Shown here piece after piece: positions 26,745 through 36,237 of a DNA stretch of 48,755 bases. The notes beneath the pieces are model-generated. The model saw only the letters and a list, made by a program, of their open reading frames with translations. It ran no database searches and was not told the DNA's origin. Source of the DNA: an uncultured Selenomonadales bacterium. Lineage in GTDB: Bacteria > Bacillota > Negativicutes > Selenomonadales > Selenomonadaceae. The DNA lies in the NCBI GenBank assembly GCA_946408355.1, contig CAMJRX010000016.1:1-48755 (forward strand), given 5' to 3'. Numbering within the stretch: the first letter of the stretch is position 1; each line of letters opens with the position of its first letter. The position numbers and the translations under genes were made by a program.

Positions 26745-27931
26745 CGAATCAAAACGGACGCTTTGGTATTTACGGCGGGCAATATATTCCCGAAACGCTG
26801 ATGAATGCCGTTATTGAACTGGAGACGGCGTACAATCGCTTTAAAGACGACGAAAATTTTAATCGCGAACTCGACGAACTTTTTAAAAATTATGCTGGAC
26901 GCCCATCGCTTTTGTACTTTGCAAAAAAAATGACTGATGATTTGGGCGGCGCGAAAATTTATCTCAAGCGCGAGGATTTGAATCACACTGGCTCCCATAA
27001 AATTAATAATGTACTCGGTCAAGCATTGTTGGCAAAAAAAATGGGCAAGACGCGCCTCATTGCCGAAACTGGAGCTGGTCAACACGGCGTCGCAACTGCC
27101 ACTGCCGCCGCTCTGTTAAATATGGAATGCGTCGTTTTCATGGGCGTTGAAGATACGATTAGGCAAGCTCTGAACGTCTACCGCATGAAACTTTTGGGCG
27201 CAACCGTCATTCCCGTTAAAAGCGGTACCGGAACGCTTAAAGACGCCGTTAGCGAAACTTTTCGCGAGTGGACGAATCGAATTGCCGATACGCATTATTG
27301 TCTTGGCTCGGTTATGGGTCCGCACCCTTTCCCGACGATTGTCCGCGATTTTCAAGCTGTAATCTCCAAAGAAATTAAAGCGCAAATTCTTGAGCGCGAG
27401 GGTAAACTTCCTGACGCGGTTGTTGCCTGTTGTGGTGGCGGCTCAAATTCTATCGGCACGTTTTATAATTTTATTGACGATAAAAGCGTTCGGCTAATCG
27501 GTTGCGAGGCGGCTGGTAGAGGCGTCGATACATTTGAAACTGCCGCGACGATTGCAACTGGCAGGACGGGAATTTTTCACGGCATGAAGTCTTACTTTTG
27601 CCAAGACGAATACGGACAAATTGCTCCGGTTTACTCGATTTCGGCGGGGCTTGACTATCCTGGCATTGGTCCCGAACATGCATATCTACACGACATTGGA
27701 CGCGCTGAATATGTCCCGATAACCGACGAGGAAGCCGTTAACGCCTTTGAATATTTATCACGCACAGAGGGAATTATCCCCGCGATTGAATCAGCGCATG
27801 CGGTCGCCCACGTCATGAAGATTGCGCCCGATATGCCTAAGGATAAAATTATTATCATAACACTTTCTGGGCGCGGCGATAAAGATTGCGCTTCAGTTGC
27901 CCGTTATCGCGGGGAAAATATCACAGAATAA
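26741..27931 (+). CDS. trpB: Tryptophan synthase beta chain
   Basis: A 396-aa PLP enzyme that condenses indole with serine. K87 in [10 protein letters not shown] is the PLP lysine, [12 protein letters not shown] is the following conserved loop, and [10 protein letters not shown] binds the phosphate. The sequence is of the TrpB1 type, which normally works with TrpA, yet trpA does not follow. Its last 11 bases overlap the end of the convergent hypC gene, which prevents the usual trpBA arrangement here. Confidence 0.96.
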   Translation: MTNQNGRFGIYGGQYIPETLMNAVIELETAYNRFKDDENFNRELDELFKNYAGRPSLLYFAKKMTDDLGGAKIYLKREDLNHTGSHKINNVLGQALLAKKMGKTRLIAETGAGQHGVATATAAALLNMECVVFMGVEDTIRQALNVYRMKLLGATVIPVKSGTGTLKDAVSETFREWTNRIADTHYCLGSVMGPHPFPTIVRDFQAVISKEIKAQILEREGKLPDAVVACCGGGSNSIGTFYNFIDDKSVRLIGCEAAGRGVDTFETAATIATGRTGIFHGMKSYFCQDEYGQIAPVYSISAGLDYPGIGPEHAYLHDIGRAEYVPITDEEAVNAFEYLSRTEGIIPAIESAHAVAHVMKIAPDMPKDKIIIITLSGRGDKDCASVARYRGENITE

Positions 27932-28163
27932 GATTTTCAACAATGCGCGGCGCACCGTTCATTTCAGCAACAAGGGCATCGCGTATTTTTACTTCCTGTT
28001 CGTCGACAACTTGCATTGCAAAGCCCGCGTGAACTAATACATAATCGCCGACCTTAGCTTCGGGCAAGAGCATTAAACTTGCTGAACGCTTGACGCCCGA
28101 CCGCTCAATCGTTGCTAAGTCGCCGTCAATCTCTAAAACTTTTGCCGGAAAGGCTAAACACAT
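27921..28163 (-). CDS. hypC: HypC/HybG family hydrogenase maturation chaperone
   Basis: An 80-aa protein beginning MCLAFPAKV, the invariant HypC start in which the cysteine after Met-1 contacts HypD and the hydrogenase precursor. The sequence then follows the OB-fold, with [14 protein letters not shown]. HypC hands the Fe(CN)2CO group to [NiFe]-hydrogenase large subunits. No hypD, hypE, hypF or hydrogenase gene is nearby, so it is an orphan copy. A GAGGTG ribosome site precedes the ATG, and its 3' end runs into trpB. Confidence 0.93.
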   Translation of the reverse strand: MCLAFPAKVLEIDGDLATIERSGVKRSASLMLLPEAKVGDYVLVHAGFAMQVVDEQEVKIRDALVAEMNGAPRIVENLIL

Positions 28164-28183
28164 TTCCTATCACCTCGCTGACA

Positions 28184-28212
28184 ATCATACACCACGCGCC
28201 CCGACTTTGCAA
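28184..28212 (-). promoter_or_regulatory. Candidate promoter of hypC
   Basis: On the reverse strand, TTGCAA (28207-28212), a 17-base spacer and TATGAT (28184-28189), about 20 bases before the start codon. Confidence 0.55.
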
Positions 28213-28242
28213 AGTGTATCGTCTTTTTTACAGATATGATAA

Positions 28243-28271
28243 TTGACAATTACGACGCAAAAGTTTATTAT
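28243..28271 (+). promoter_or_regulatory. Strong promoter of pckA
   Basis: A consensus TTGACA (28243-28248), a 17-base spacer and TATTAT (28266-28271), 31 bases before the ATG. This is one of the best promoter matches in the window, and the gene behind it has the codon use of a highly expressed gene. Confidence 0.75.
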
Positions 28272-28302
28272 CGACGCAGAAAATTTTAGGAGGTAGAATT
28301 TT

Positions 28303-29925
28303 ATGCCAATGATGGATTTAAGCAAGTACGGTATCACCGGCACGCCTGAAGTTCTTTACAATCCGACTTACGAAGTACTTTTCAACGAGGAAATGCGCCC
28401 CGACCTTACCGGATTTGACGTGGCACAAGAAACTGAACTCGGTGCTTTGAACGTCATGACTGGCATTTACACTGGACGTTCGCCTAAAGATAAGTTTATC
28501 GTTTACGACGAGACGACTAAAGAAGGTGCGCCCGGCGAAATTTGGTGGACGACGCCTGAATACCCCAACGACAACAAGAAATGCTCCGTTGAAAGTTGGA
28601 AAGTTCTTAAGAAACTTGCGATTGAGGAACTTTCTAACAAAAAACTTTACGTCGTTGATGGTTTCTGCGGCACCCATAAAGATACCCGCATGAAAATCCG
28701 TTTTATCATGGAAGTTGCATGGCAAGCGCATTTCGTAACCAACATGTTCATTCGCCCGAAGACGCAGGAAGAATTCGACCAGGAACCCGATTTTGTCGTC
28801 TTCAACGCTTCCAAAGCAAAAGTTACTAACTGGAAAGAACTCGGACTCAATTCCGAAACGGCGACTGTTTTCAACATTACCGATAAAGAACAAGTTATTC
28901 TCAACACCTGGTACGGCGGCGAAATGAAAAAAGGTCTCTTCAGCATGATGAATTATTTCCTGCCGCTGAAAGGTATTGCCGCTATGCATTGCTCCGCTAA
29001 CACCGACATGAACGGCGAAAACACCGCGATTTTCTTCGGCTTAAGCGGCACGGGCAAAACTACCCTTTCCACCGACCCCAAACGTCTCCTTATCGGCGAC
29101 GACGAGCACGGCTGGGACGATACCGGCGTCTTCAACTTTGAGGGCGGTTGCTATGCTAAAGTTATCAACCTCGACCCCGTTGCTGAACCCGATATTTATA
29201 ACGCAATTCGCCGCGACGCACTCCTTGAAAATGTCACTGTCGACAAGAACGGCAAAATTGACTTCGCTGATAAATCTGTAACCGAAAATACCCGCGTCAG
29301 CTATCCGATTTATCACATTAAAAATATCGTTCGCCCCGAAAGTCACGGTCCCGCCGCGCAGTCAGTCATTTTCCTCAGCGCGGACGCATTTGGCGTATTG
29401 CCGCCCGTCTCCATTTTGACTAGCGAACAGTGCAAATATTATTTCTTGAGCGGCTTTACTGCTAAACTTGCAGGCACCGAACGCGGAATCACCGAACCGA
29501 CCCCGACTTTCAGCGCGTGCTTTGGTCAAGCGTTCCTCGAATTGCACCCGACTAAATACGCCGAAGAACTCGTTAAACGCATGGAAAAGAGCGGCGCAAA
29601 AGCTTATCTCGTCAATACGGGCTGGAATGGCACCGGCAAACGCATTTCGATTAAAGATACTCGCGGCATTATCGACGCGATACTCGGTGGCGCAATCAAA
29701 AACGCTCCGACTAAAAAAATTGCTATCTTCGATTTGGAAGTTCCTACTGTCCTTGAAGGCGTCGCAACTGAAATTCTCGACCCGCGCAACACCTACGCTG
29801 ACCCGACCGAATGGGATAAAAAAGCTGAAGATTTAGCAAGCCGCTTTATCAAAAACTTCAAGAAATACGAATACAACGAGGCGGGTAAAGCTCTCGTTGC
29901 GGCAGGTCCTCATCTCGACAAATAA
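28303..29925 (+). CDS. pckA: Phosphoenolpyruvate carboxykinase (ATP)
   Basis: A 540-aa enzyme interconverting oxaloacetate and PEP with ATP/ADP; in succinate- or propionate-forming anaerobes it often works in the carboxylating direction. [12 protein letters not shown], the P-loop [11 protein letters not shown] (from about residue 246) and [11 protein letters not shown] are the key substrate, nucleotide and metal motifs. GGAGGT precedes the ATG. Codon use is clearly more C-ending than the neighbours, a sign of strong expression. It has its own promoter and terminator. Confidence 0.97.
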   Translation: MPMMDLSKYGITGTPEVLYNPTYEVLFNEEMRPDLTGFDVAQETELGALNVMTGIYTGRSPKDKFIVYDETTKEGAPGEIWWTTPEYPNDNKKCSVESWKVLKKLAIEELSNKKLYVVDGFCGTHKDTRMKIRFIMEVAWQAHFVTNMFIRPKTQEEFDQEPDFVVFNASKAKVTNWKELGLNSETATVFNITDKEQVILNTWYGGEMKKGLFSMMNYFLPLKGIAAMHCSANTDMNGENTAIFFGLSGTGKTTLSTDPKRLLIGDDEHGWDDTGVFNFEGGCYAKVINLDPVAEPDIYNAIRRDALLENVTVDKNGKIDFADKSVTENTRVSYPIYHIKNIVRPESHGPAAQSVIFLSADAFGVLPPVSILTSEQCKYYFLSGFTAKLAGTERGITEPTPTFSACFGQAFLELHPTKYAEELVKRMEKSGAKAYLVNTGWNGTGKRISIKDTRGIIDAILGGAIKNAPTKKIAIFDLEVPTVLEGVATEILDPRNTYADPTEWDKKAEDLASRFIKNFKKYEYNEAGKALVAAGPHLDK

Positions 29926-29945
29926 TTTTTGACTTAACAAAATAA

Positions 29946-29982
29946 AATAGCCTCGCTCGTTTCGACGTGCGGGGTTATTTTT
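29946..29982 (+). terminator. Terminator after pckA
   Basis: An 11-bp stem, AATAGCCTCGC paired with GCGGGGTTATT, followed by TTTTT. Confidence 0.8.
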
Positions 29983-30024
29983 AATCAACGAACTTTTATA
30001 GTTAAGTCTAAAGGAGGACTTTTT

Positions 30025-31263
30025 ATGAAGGCTTTATACTTAGATTGCGCGGCGGGAATCAGCGGTAATATGTTTCTCGGCGCGTGTCTGCAACTAGGCG
30101 TACCCGAAAAATATCTGCGCGGCGAACTCGATAAACTCAACTTGCCCCGTGACTTTGAAATCGAAATTTCTAACGTTAGCAAGAACGGAATCGGCGCGGC
30201 TTATGTCGACGTAAAACTTGCCCGCGATTTTGAATCTGAACTCGACCGCCCGAATATTCGACACTTGCACCGCCACGAACACATTAAAAATCACAGCCAC
30301 AGAACTTTTGCCGATATAAAAAAAATTATTGACGCCTCGAATTTAAATGCGGCGATTAAAACTCGTGCACTGGCGATTTTCAACGTGATAGCTAAAGCAG
30401 AGGGAAAAGTTCATCAACGCCCCGCCGATGAAGTTACTTTCCACGAAGTCGGCGCGATTGATTCGATTGTCGATATTGTCGGTTGCGCCGTTTGCTTAGA
30501 TTATCTTGACGTGGAAAAAATTTTCGTCTCGCGAATCAATACGGGCAGTGGTTTCGTCAAATGTGCGCATGGTTTAATGCCGATACCCGCCCCTGCAACC
30601 GCTGAACTTTTGCAAGGCTTTAAAACTTATCACTACGGCGCGGAAAAAGAATTGACGACCCCGACGGGCGCGGCGATTGTCAATGCACTTGCCGAATACA
30701 GCGCGGATTTGCCGGAGGATTTTTCGTCGGAGAAAATTGGCTACGGCGCGGGCAGTTGGGATTTGGATATTCCAAACGTGTTGAGAATTTATTTGGGCGA
30801 ATTCGGCGGGCAAGTTGAGCGGCATTTAGTTAAGCTTGAGGCAAATATCGACGACATGAATCCGCAAATTTATGGCTGGCTCTACGAAAGACTTTTCGAC
30901 GCTGGAGCTTTAGACGTGTGGACGACGGCAATTTACATGAAAAAAAATCGCCCCGCGCAGATGCTTAGCGTTTTAGTCGACGCTCAACACAAAGAGGCTT
31001 GTATTAAAGTTATTTTCGAGGAAACAACTACGATTGGTTTGCGCGTGATTGAAATTGCGCGGCGTGTTGAGGCAGTTCGCAAGATTGCTAAAGTTGAAAC
31101 GAGTTTTGGCGAAGTTCAATGCAAAGTCAGCGCGTATGACGGAAAAATTGTTTCGATAACGCCAGAATACGAAGACTGCCGCCGCTTAGCAGAAAAAAAT
31201 TCCGTGCCACTTAAAGCCGTTTGGCAAGAGGCATTAACTAAGCAAGAGGCGCGACTCGGATAA
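30025..31263 (+). CDS. larC: LarC-like nickel pincer cofactor biosynthesis protein
   Basis: A 412-aa LarC (DUF111) protein that inserts nickel into the pyridinium-dithiocarboxylate cofactor of lactate racemase-type enzymes. The start YLDCAAGISGNMFLGACLQLG is diagnostic, and a His-rich stretch (residues about 75-92, HLHRHEHIKNHSH) could bind nickel. In some lactobacilli larC is split by a programmed frameshift; here the frame is continuous. AAAGGAGG precedes the ATG. larA, larB and larE are not in the window. Confidence 0.9.
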   Translation: MKALYLDCAAGISGNMFLGACLQLGVPEKYLRGELDKLNLPRDFEIEISNVSKNGIGAAYVDVKLARDFESELDRPNIRHLHRHEHIKNHSHRTFADIKKIIDASNLNAAIKTRALAIFNVIAKAEGKVHQRPADEVTFHEVGAIDSIVDIVGCAVCLDYLDVEKIFVSRINTGSGFVKCAHGLMPIPAPATAELLQGFKTYHYGAEKELTTPTGAAIVNALAEYSADLPEDFSSEKIGYGAGSWDLDIPNVLRIYLGEFGGQVERHLVKLEANIDDMNPQIYGWLYERLFDAGALDVWTTAIYMKKNRPAQMLSVLVDAQHKEACIKVIFEETTTIGLRVIEIARRVEAVRKIAKVETSFGEVQCKVSAYDGKIVSITPEYEDCRRLAEKNSVPLKAVWQEALTKQEARLG

Positions 31264-31269
31264 AAATTT

Positions 31270-31303
31270 AGCTCGGCTATCGTTAAGACGGTCGAGCTTT
31301 TTT
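31270..31303 (+). terminator. Terminator after larC
   Basis: AGCTCGGC pairs with GGTCGAGCT (one G-T), followed by six T. It faces the convergent transglycosylase gene. Confidence 0.7.
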
Positions 31304-31312
31304 GTTGTTAAT

Positions 31313-32305
31313 TTATCGAACTAAAACAATTTCTTCAATGCGTGCACTTTCTGCTTCGGTTTTGTTTATGACGCCCGCTTTTTCCATTGCGTCGATAACG
31401 ACAAGTTGTCTTTGCTTAGCAAGATGAAAATCAACATAGGGCGAATAAAGGCTTGGGGCGTTCGGAAGACCGGCGAGCATGGCGCATTCGGCAATCGTCA
31501 ACTCGGCAGGCTCTTTACCAAAATAACCTTGCGAGGCGTCATAAATCCCGTAAAAATTCGAGCCAAAATAAATTGAGTTCAAATATATCTCAAGGATTTT
31601 GTCTTTGCCGAAATTTTTTTCCATATTCATGGACAGAATCAATTCTTCTGCCTTGCGCGTAAAAGTTTGATCGGAGGTAAGGAAAAGATTTTTGACGGTC
31701 TGTTGAGTGATAGTTGACGCGCCCTCTTGAATTGCGCCTGCCTCGACGTTAACGAAAATTGCGCGGGCAATGCCGATAAGGTCAAAACCTTTGTGTTTAT
31801 AAAAGCGCGTGTCTTCGACGGATACAACCGCTTGTGTCAATAGATTGGGCATTTTATCGATTGTGACGTAGTGCGGAATATTTTTTATTTTCTCGTCGAC
31901 AGCGGGCTGTATGGAATTCATTCGGTCAAGCGTGGCGAAAAATCCTAGCTCTTCTTCTTGCCGCGCAGATTGAGATGATTTGTCGTCGACAGGCAAATTT
32001 TCTTTGGTGTCAACGGCAGAAACTTTTTTATCGGCGTCGTTATATTTCGCCGGGTCAAAGGGCTGTTCGTTAATTTCGTCGAAGAGAGTTTTTATCTCCG
32101 TTGCGCCGCGAGGTTTAATTTGCTCATCTTTACTAAAAATTTCGTCGGCAATGACATTAAAATATTCGTCGGGATTATCGCTTTTCACGTACAAAGTTAC
32201 AACGAACGAAATAACAAACGTCAACGCCATTGCAACAATAAATTTTATTATCTTGAAAATTATTCGGAAAGAACGTTTTGGCTTAGGCGAATTATCATTA
32301 CTCAA
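31313..32305 (-). CDS. Membrane-anchored GT51 peptidoglycan transglycosylase
   Basis: A 330-aa protein with one N-terminal membrane helix (about 17-40), a charged linker of about 100 residues and a GT51 domain (about 150-310) that polymerises lipid II. The catalytic glutamate E164 is in AVVSVEDTRFYKH, and GASTITQQTVKNLF, KILEIYLNSIYFG and AMLAGLPNAPSLYSP follow. These motifs and the tail AGVINKTEAES look like the class A PBP type, but the protein ends where the linker to the transpeptidase domain would begin. Start TTG (32305) follows GGGGAG by about 10 bases. It is either an MtgA-like enzyme or a class A PBP that lost its transpeptidase domain. Confidence 0.85.
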   Translation of the reverse strand: MSNDNSPKPKRSFRIIFKIIKFIVAMALTFVISFVVTLYVKSDNPDEYFNVIADEIFSKDEQIKPRGATEIKTLFDEINEQPFDPAKYNDADKKVSAVDTKENLPVDDKSSQSARQEEELGFFATLDRMNSIQPAVDEKIKNIPHYVTIDKMPNLLTQAVVSVEDTRFYKHKGFDLIGIARAIFVNVEAGAIQEGASTITQQTVKNLFLTSDQTFTRKAEELILSMNMEKNFGKDKILEIYLNSIYFGSNFYGIYDASQGYFGKEPAELTIAECAMLAGLPNAPSLYSPYVDFHLAKQRQLVVIDAMEKAGVINKTEAESARIEEIVLVR

Positions 32306-32386
32306 AAAAACTTTACTCCCCTCAAATGTTGTTATGGAGATTATATCACAAAAAAATTTTTTTTATAGCCCAAAATCTTAATGCGT

Positions 32387-32416
32387 TTGAGCGGCGGGCT
32401 TTTGCTGTGGTATAAT
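32387..32416 (+). promoter_or_regulatory. Promoter of the rsmE-mtaB unit
   Basis: TTGAGC (32387-32392), an 18-base spacer and a perfect TATAAT (32411-32416) preceded by TGG, an extended -10 element. Confidence 0.65.
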
Positions 32417-32442
32417 AATGAAAATTTTTGCGAGGTGAAAAT

Positions 32443-33168
32443 ATGAAACGAATTTTTTTAGAAAATGTCACGAGCGATTTGGTTACGATAAGTGGCGACG
32501 ATGCGAATCATTTGGCGCGATCGCTAAGGGCAAGGCGCGGAGATAGGATAACTGCTGTCGACGGCGCGGGAAATTGTGCTGTGATTGAGCTGATTGATTT
32601 TGATAAAGAAACGATTAAGGCGCGGCGTGTCAGCGAGATTAAAAAAATTGTCGTCGATAAAAAAATTATTCTCGCGGATTGTCTACCAAAGCAAAATCGA
32701 TTCGACAACATAATCGAGAAGGCAACGGAGCTTGGCGTCGCGAAAATTGAGCCGCTCATTTCAGAGAGAACTATTGCCCGACCCGGCGGTTTGCGTGCCC
32801 AATCTAAACTTGAGCGTTGGAGAAAAATTGCTAAGGAAGCCGCTGAACAATGCGCCCGCGATACCATTCCTGAAATCGGAGAAATTCGCGAGCTTGACGA
32901 GTGGTTAAAGGAAATTGCGCCGCTTGACGAGGATACACTGTTGCTTTTTTGTTGGGAAAATGAGCAGGAAAGAACCGTTCGCGAAGTTTTGCACGCTTGG
33001 AAAGGAAACATAATCGTTTTAATCGGACCGGAAGGCGGCTTTTCGGAGCGTGAAGTCAGCGCGATAAAATCTGCCGGCGGCGTAAGTGTAACTTTGGGCA
33101 AGCGCATTTTGAAGACGGACACCGCTGTAATTTCCGTTTTGGCGATAATAAATTATGAGCGCATGTAA
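32443..33168 (+). CDS. rsmE: 16S rRNA m3U1498 methyltransferase
   Basis: A 241-aa SPOUT-fold methyltransferase that modifies U1498 of 16S rRNA. The PUA-like N-terminal region (residues about 1-70) is followed by the knotted SAM site with LIGPEGGFSEREV and the late LGKRILKTDTAVI motif. The ATG at 32443 follows GAGGTG; the frame is open to a TTG at 32428 but that has no ribosome site. Its end overlaps mtaB by 14 bases. Confidence 0.93.
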   Translation: MKRIFLENVTSDLVTISGDDANHLARSLRARRGDRITAVDGAGNCAVIELIDFDKETIKARRVSEIKKIVVDKKIILADCLPKQNRFDNIIEKATELGVAKIEPLISERTIARPGGLRAQSKLERWRKIAKEAAEQCARDTIPEIGEIRELDEWLKEIAPLDEDTLLLFCWENEQERTVREVLHAWKGNIIVLIGPEGGFSEREVSAIKSAGGVSVTLGKRILKTDTAVISVLAIINYERM

Positions 33169-34471
33169 AGTTTTTTTTCAAACGTTGGGTTGCAAAGTCA
33201 ACCAATACGAGACGGAAGCAATGCAAAAACTCTTCGAGGCGGCGGGTTGGCAAATTGCAGAAAATATTTCAGCGGCTGATGTTGTCGTCGTCAATACTTG
33301 CACAGTTACGGCGGTAAGTTCGCAAAAGTCGCGGCAGATGATTCGTCGTGCGACTAAGCAAAATTGTATTTTGGCGGTCGTTGGCTGTTACGCGCAAAGC
33401 GAGCCGGAAGAAATTGCAAAAATTGACGGCGTGGACGTAATAATCGGCACAAAAGATAGAGTTCGTATCGTCGAGCTGGTCGAGGCGGCGATTGATAGAC
33501 GAGAAAAAATTTTTCAAGTCGGAAGCGTCGCAGATATTAAAACTTTTGAGGAACTGCCACACAGTCCGCACCGCACGCGAGCTTTTCTTAAGATTGAGGA
33601 CGGCTGTAATAATTTTTGTTCATACTGTATAATTCCTTACGTTCGAGGGCGGGTGCGCAGTCGCGAGCTTGAAAGTATTCGTGCCGAGTGCTTAAAATTA
33701 AAATCTGCGGGCTTTAAAGAGATTGTCTTGACGGGAATTCATATCGGAGCCTATGGTCGGGACTTTCAAAATAAAGTAAATCTAGTCGACGCGATAAAAA
33801 CAGTTTTGGAGGCGGCGAATCCGCTAAGATTACGTTTAGGGTCAATAGAATCGGCGGAAATGACTGACGAACTAATTGACTTGATAAAAAACGACGGGCG
33901 CATTTGCAATCACGTGCATTTACCGTTACAATCGGGCAACGACGAAATTTTAAAAGCAATGCGCCGCCCTTACACGACAAAAAATTTTTCGGAGCTGACT
34001 GCGCGGCTCATCAAAGAAATTCCGGAAATATCAATCGGCACAGATTTAATCGTCGGCTTTCCTGGCGAGACGGACGAAAATTTTTCAGAGACGCTAAACT
34101 TTATTCAAGCGCAACCGTTCAGCAAAATTCACGTGTTCCCGTATTCAGCGAGGGCAGGAACTTTAGCGGCGACATTGCCTAATCAAATTCTGCCGCAGAT
34201 AAAAAAAGCCCGCGCAGGTCAAGCATTGGAAATTTCGCAAGCTAAATCTGAAAATTTTTCTAGTAAGCTAATCGGAAAAACAGTTGAGATAATCGCTGAA
34301 ACTTCAGAGGGTGGAATTGTCGACGGCTTGACTAAAAATTATGTTCGCGTGTATACTCCCGATAAAAATATTAAACTCGGCGAAGTTATTAAGGTTAAGA
34401 TAGAGAAACTTCACAAAGACGGCGTTATCGGAATGTTGACTAAGAAAAGGGGCATTTATTATGAATGTTGA
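33155..34471 (+). CDS. mtaB: tRNA t6A37 methylthiotransferase MtaB
   Basis: A 438-aa radical-SAM enzyme that converts t6A to ms2t6A at position 37 of tRNA. The N-terminal methylthiotransferase domain starts FFQTLGCKVNQYETEAM; the radical-SAM cysteines are C151, C155 and C158 in CNNFCSYC, and a TRAM domain closes the protein. It overlaps rsmE at its start and the methyltransferase-kinase gene at its end by 11 bases, so all three are translated from one message. Confidence 0.94.
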   Translation: MSACKVFFQTLGCKVNQYETEAMQKLFEAAGWQIAENISAADVVVVNTCTVTAVSSQKSRQMIRRATKQNCILAVVGCYAQSEPEEIAKIDGVDVIIGTKDRVRIVELVEAAIDRREKIFQVGSVADIKTFEELPHSPHRTRAFLKIEDGCNNFCSYCIIPYVRGRVRSRELESIRAECLKLKSAGFKEIVLTGIHIGAYGRDFQNKVNLVDAIKTVLEAANPLRLRLGSIESAEMTDELIDLIKNDGRICNHVHLPLQSGNDEILKAMRRPYTTKNFSELTARLIKEIPEISIGTDLIVGFPGETDENFSETLNFIQAQPFSKIHVFPYSARAGTLAATLPNQILPQIKKARAGQALEISQAKSENFSSKLIGKTVEIIAETSEGGIVDGLTKNYVRVYTPDKNIKLGEVIKVKIEKLHKDGVIGMLTKKRGIYYEC

Positions 34472-36134
34472 CGACGTGACAAAAACCAGTTTTATTGGCA
34501 ATGTTAAAATGGATTTTTCTGCTTACAACGGCAAAGACTCTTACAGCGACGGCAGTATAGAGGACGAGATTTTGTTCCACGCTAAGGTGGGCGACATTGA
34601 AAATTTTTTACGAAGCGACAATCGTTTTCATGTACTGTATTATTTATCGCCTCTTAGGCATTTTCTTTTGGAATGGTTGCCCATTGATAAAGAAGATTCT
34701 GTGCTTGAAATCGGTTGCGGCTTGGGAGCTTTGACTGGTACATTACTGAATACGGGTGCTCAAGTCGAGGCAGTTGAACTTTCTTCGCGTCGTGCTAAAA
34801 TTTGTGCTTTACGTAATAGTCATAAAGATAATTTGACAATTCACGTAGGCAATATGAACGACATAACTTTTGATAAAAAATTTGACTTTGTGTTCTTGAT
34901 TGGCGTTTTCGAATACGCTGAAATGTTTACTCACACGAAAAATCCGCAGGTAGATTTTTTATCAAAATGTAAAAGCCTCCTTAAACCCAATGGTGCGCTT
35001 ATTATTGCCATTGAAAATCGACTTGGTTTGGAATATTTGAGCGGGGCAGCAGAATCTCACACCGGAAAACTTTTTGACGGCATTATGGATTATCCTCAAC
35101 CTATCGGAGTAAGAACCTTCTCGCGGCTCGAACTTAAAAATATCTTAAATACATGCGGATTCGTTCATCAAAAGTTTTTCTACCCTTATCCCGATTACAA
35201 ATTTCCATATGCAATTTATTCCGATGAAATGTTACCAACCGCCGCAGATTTTGCGCACTTTGGTGATCTTTTTTATGACACAGATAGAATGGCATTTTTT
35301 TCGTTACCAAAAGCTTTGCCGACAATTATAAACGCGGGATTATATGCGGATTTAGCCAATTCGTTCTTGATAATAGCCCAACAAAATCAAGAAAGTCAAA
35401 GAATTTTCCCTTTAAAAATCTTAGCGAATAGTAGTCCGCGAAAAACAAAATATCAACTGCGAACGGAAATTCATAAGGCTCCGACGGCAAGCGGCTTGGT
35501 TGTCAAAAAAATAGCGCGGAATTCCTCAGCTCGCGAACACTTAAAAACTATGGTTGAGAATTGCAAAATTTTCTCCGACATTTACGGCGCAGAACACGTC
35601 GCTCAAATGGTGCTCATTTCCGACGATACGGCAGAAATGGAATTCATCGACGGCATAACTTTTGAGGATTATCTCTGCCAAGCGTTGGAGTCGGGCGGTC
35701 CGGAAGCACTTGTCGAGGGATTGACTTTTTATTTCCAAGATATCCTGCGCGGCACTGGCGATAATAACAAATTTTCCGATGAAATTGTTGCTTTCAATTC
35801 GCCAAATCGAAAGTATCAGTATGATTTGAATTTGCATAACATATTTATTAAGAACGGTAACTTTGTCATTTTGGATTATGAATTTTTACTCCCTCATCTT
35901 CCCAAAAAATTTGTTGCTTGGAGAATGTTTCGTGATTTTTCTTTCAAACGCGAAGCTTTTTTACAGCAACACGGTATAACTTTGGGTAATCTTATCGCGA
36001 CGCTAGAATTGCCTGATGACACTTTAAAAGACTATATACTTCAAGATCTTATTATCTTTAATGCATTATCTGATGAATACGACCTAAGGTATCGTAAAAG
36101 ACGCTTGCCGGTTAAAGGTTTCAAGTTCGACTGA
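34461..36134 (+). CDS. Methyltransferase-kinase-like fusion protein (WbdD-like layout)
   Basis: A 557-aa protein. The N-terminal part has a class I SAM methyltransferase: motif I VLEIGCGLGAL (residues 81-91), then VEAVELSSRRAKI and a post-motif VFLIGVFEYAE. The C-terminal part (about 320-490) resembles a eukaryotic-type kinase fold: YDLNLHNIF (D455-x4-N460) looks like the catalytic loop and VILDYEF (D472) like the metal-binding Asp. This order, methyltransferase then kinase, is that of WbdD, which caps O-antigen chains in E. coli O8/O9. A trailing coiled coil as in WbdD is not obvious. GGGG lies in a weak ribosome site before the ATG. No sugar-nucleotide gene is adjacent; mtaB overlaps its start. 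Substrate unknown. Confidence 0.75.
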   Translation: MNVDDVTKTSFIGNVKMDFSAYNGKDSYSDGSIEDEILFHAKVGDIENFLRSDNRFHVLYYLSPLRHFLLEWLPIDKEDSVLEIGCGLGALTGTLLNTGAQVEAVELSSRRAKICALRNSHKDNLTIHVGNMNDITFDKKFDFVFLIGVFEYAEMFTHTKNPQVDFLSKCKSLLKPNGALIIAIENRLGLEYLSGAAESHTGKLFDGIMDYPQPIGVRTFSRLELKNILNTCGFVHQKFFYPYPDYKFPYAIYSDEMLPTAADFAHFGDLFYDTDRMAFFSLPKALPTIINAGLYADLANSFLIIAQQNQESQRIFPLKILANSSPRKTKYQLRTEIHKAPTASGLVVKKIARNSSAREHLKTMVENCKIFSDIYGAEHVAQMVLISDDTAEMEFIDGITFEDYLCQALESGGPEALVEGLTFYFQDILRGTGDNNKFSDEIVAFNSPNRKYQYDLNLHNIFIKNGNFVILDYEFLLPHLPKKFVAWRMFRDFSFKREAFLQQHGITLGNLIATLELPDDTLKDYILQDLIIFNALSDEYDLRYRKRRLPVKGFKFD

Positions 36135-36163
36135 CTCGCCCGAAAAAATTTTTTTGCCAACGT

Positions 36164-36192
36164 GTAACAAAATCTTCCGGCTGACGTATAAT
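36164..36192 (+). promoter_or_regulatory. Promoter of the double-glycine-leader protein
   Basis: GTAACA (36164-36169), a 17-base spacer and perfect TATAAT (36187-36192), 46 bases before the ATG. Confidence 0.6.
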
Positions 36193-36237
36193 AGGCAGAA
36201 AGAAAAATTTGACTAAACAAAAAGGAGATAGATAAAA

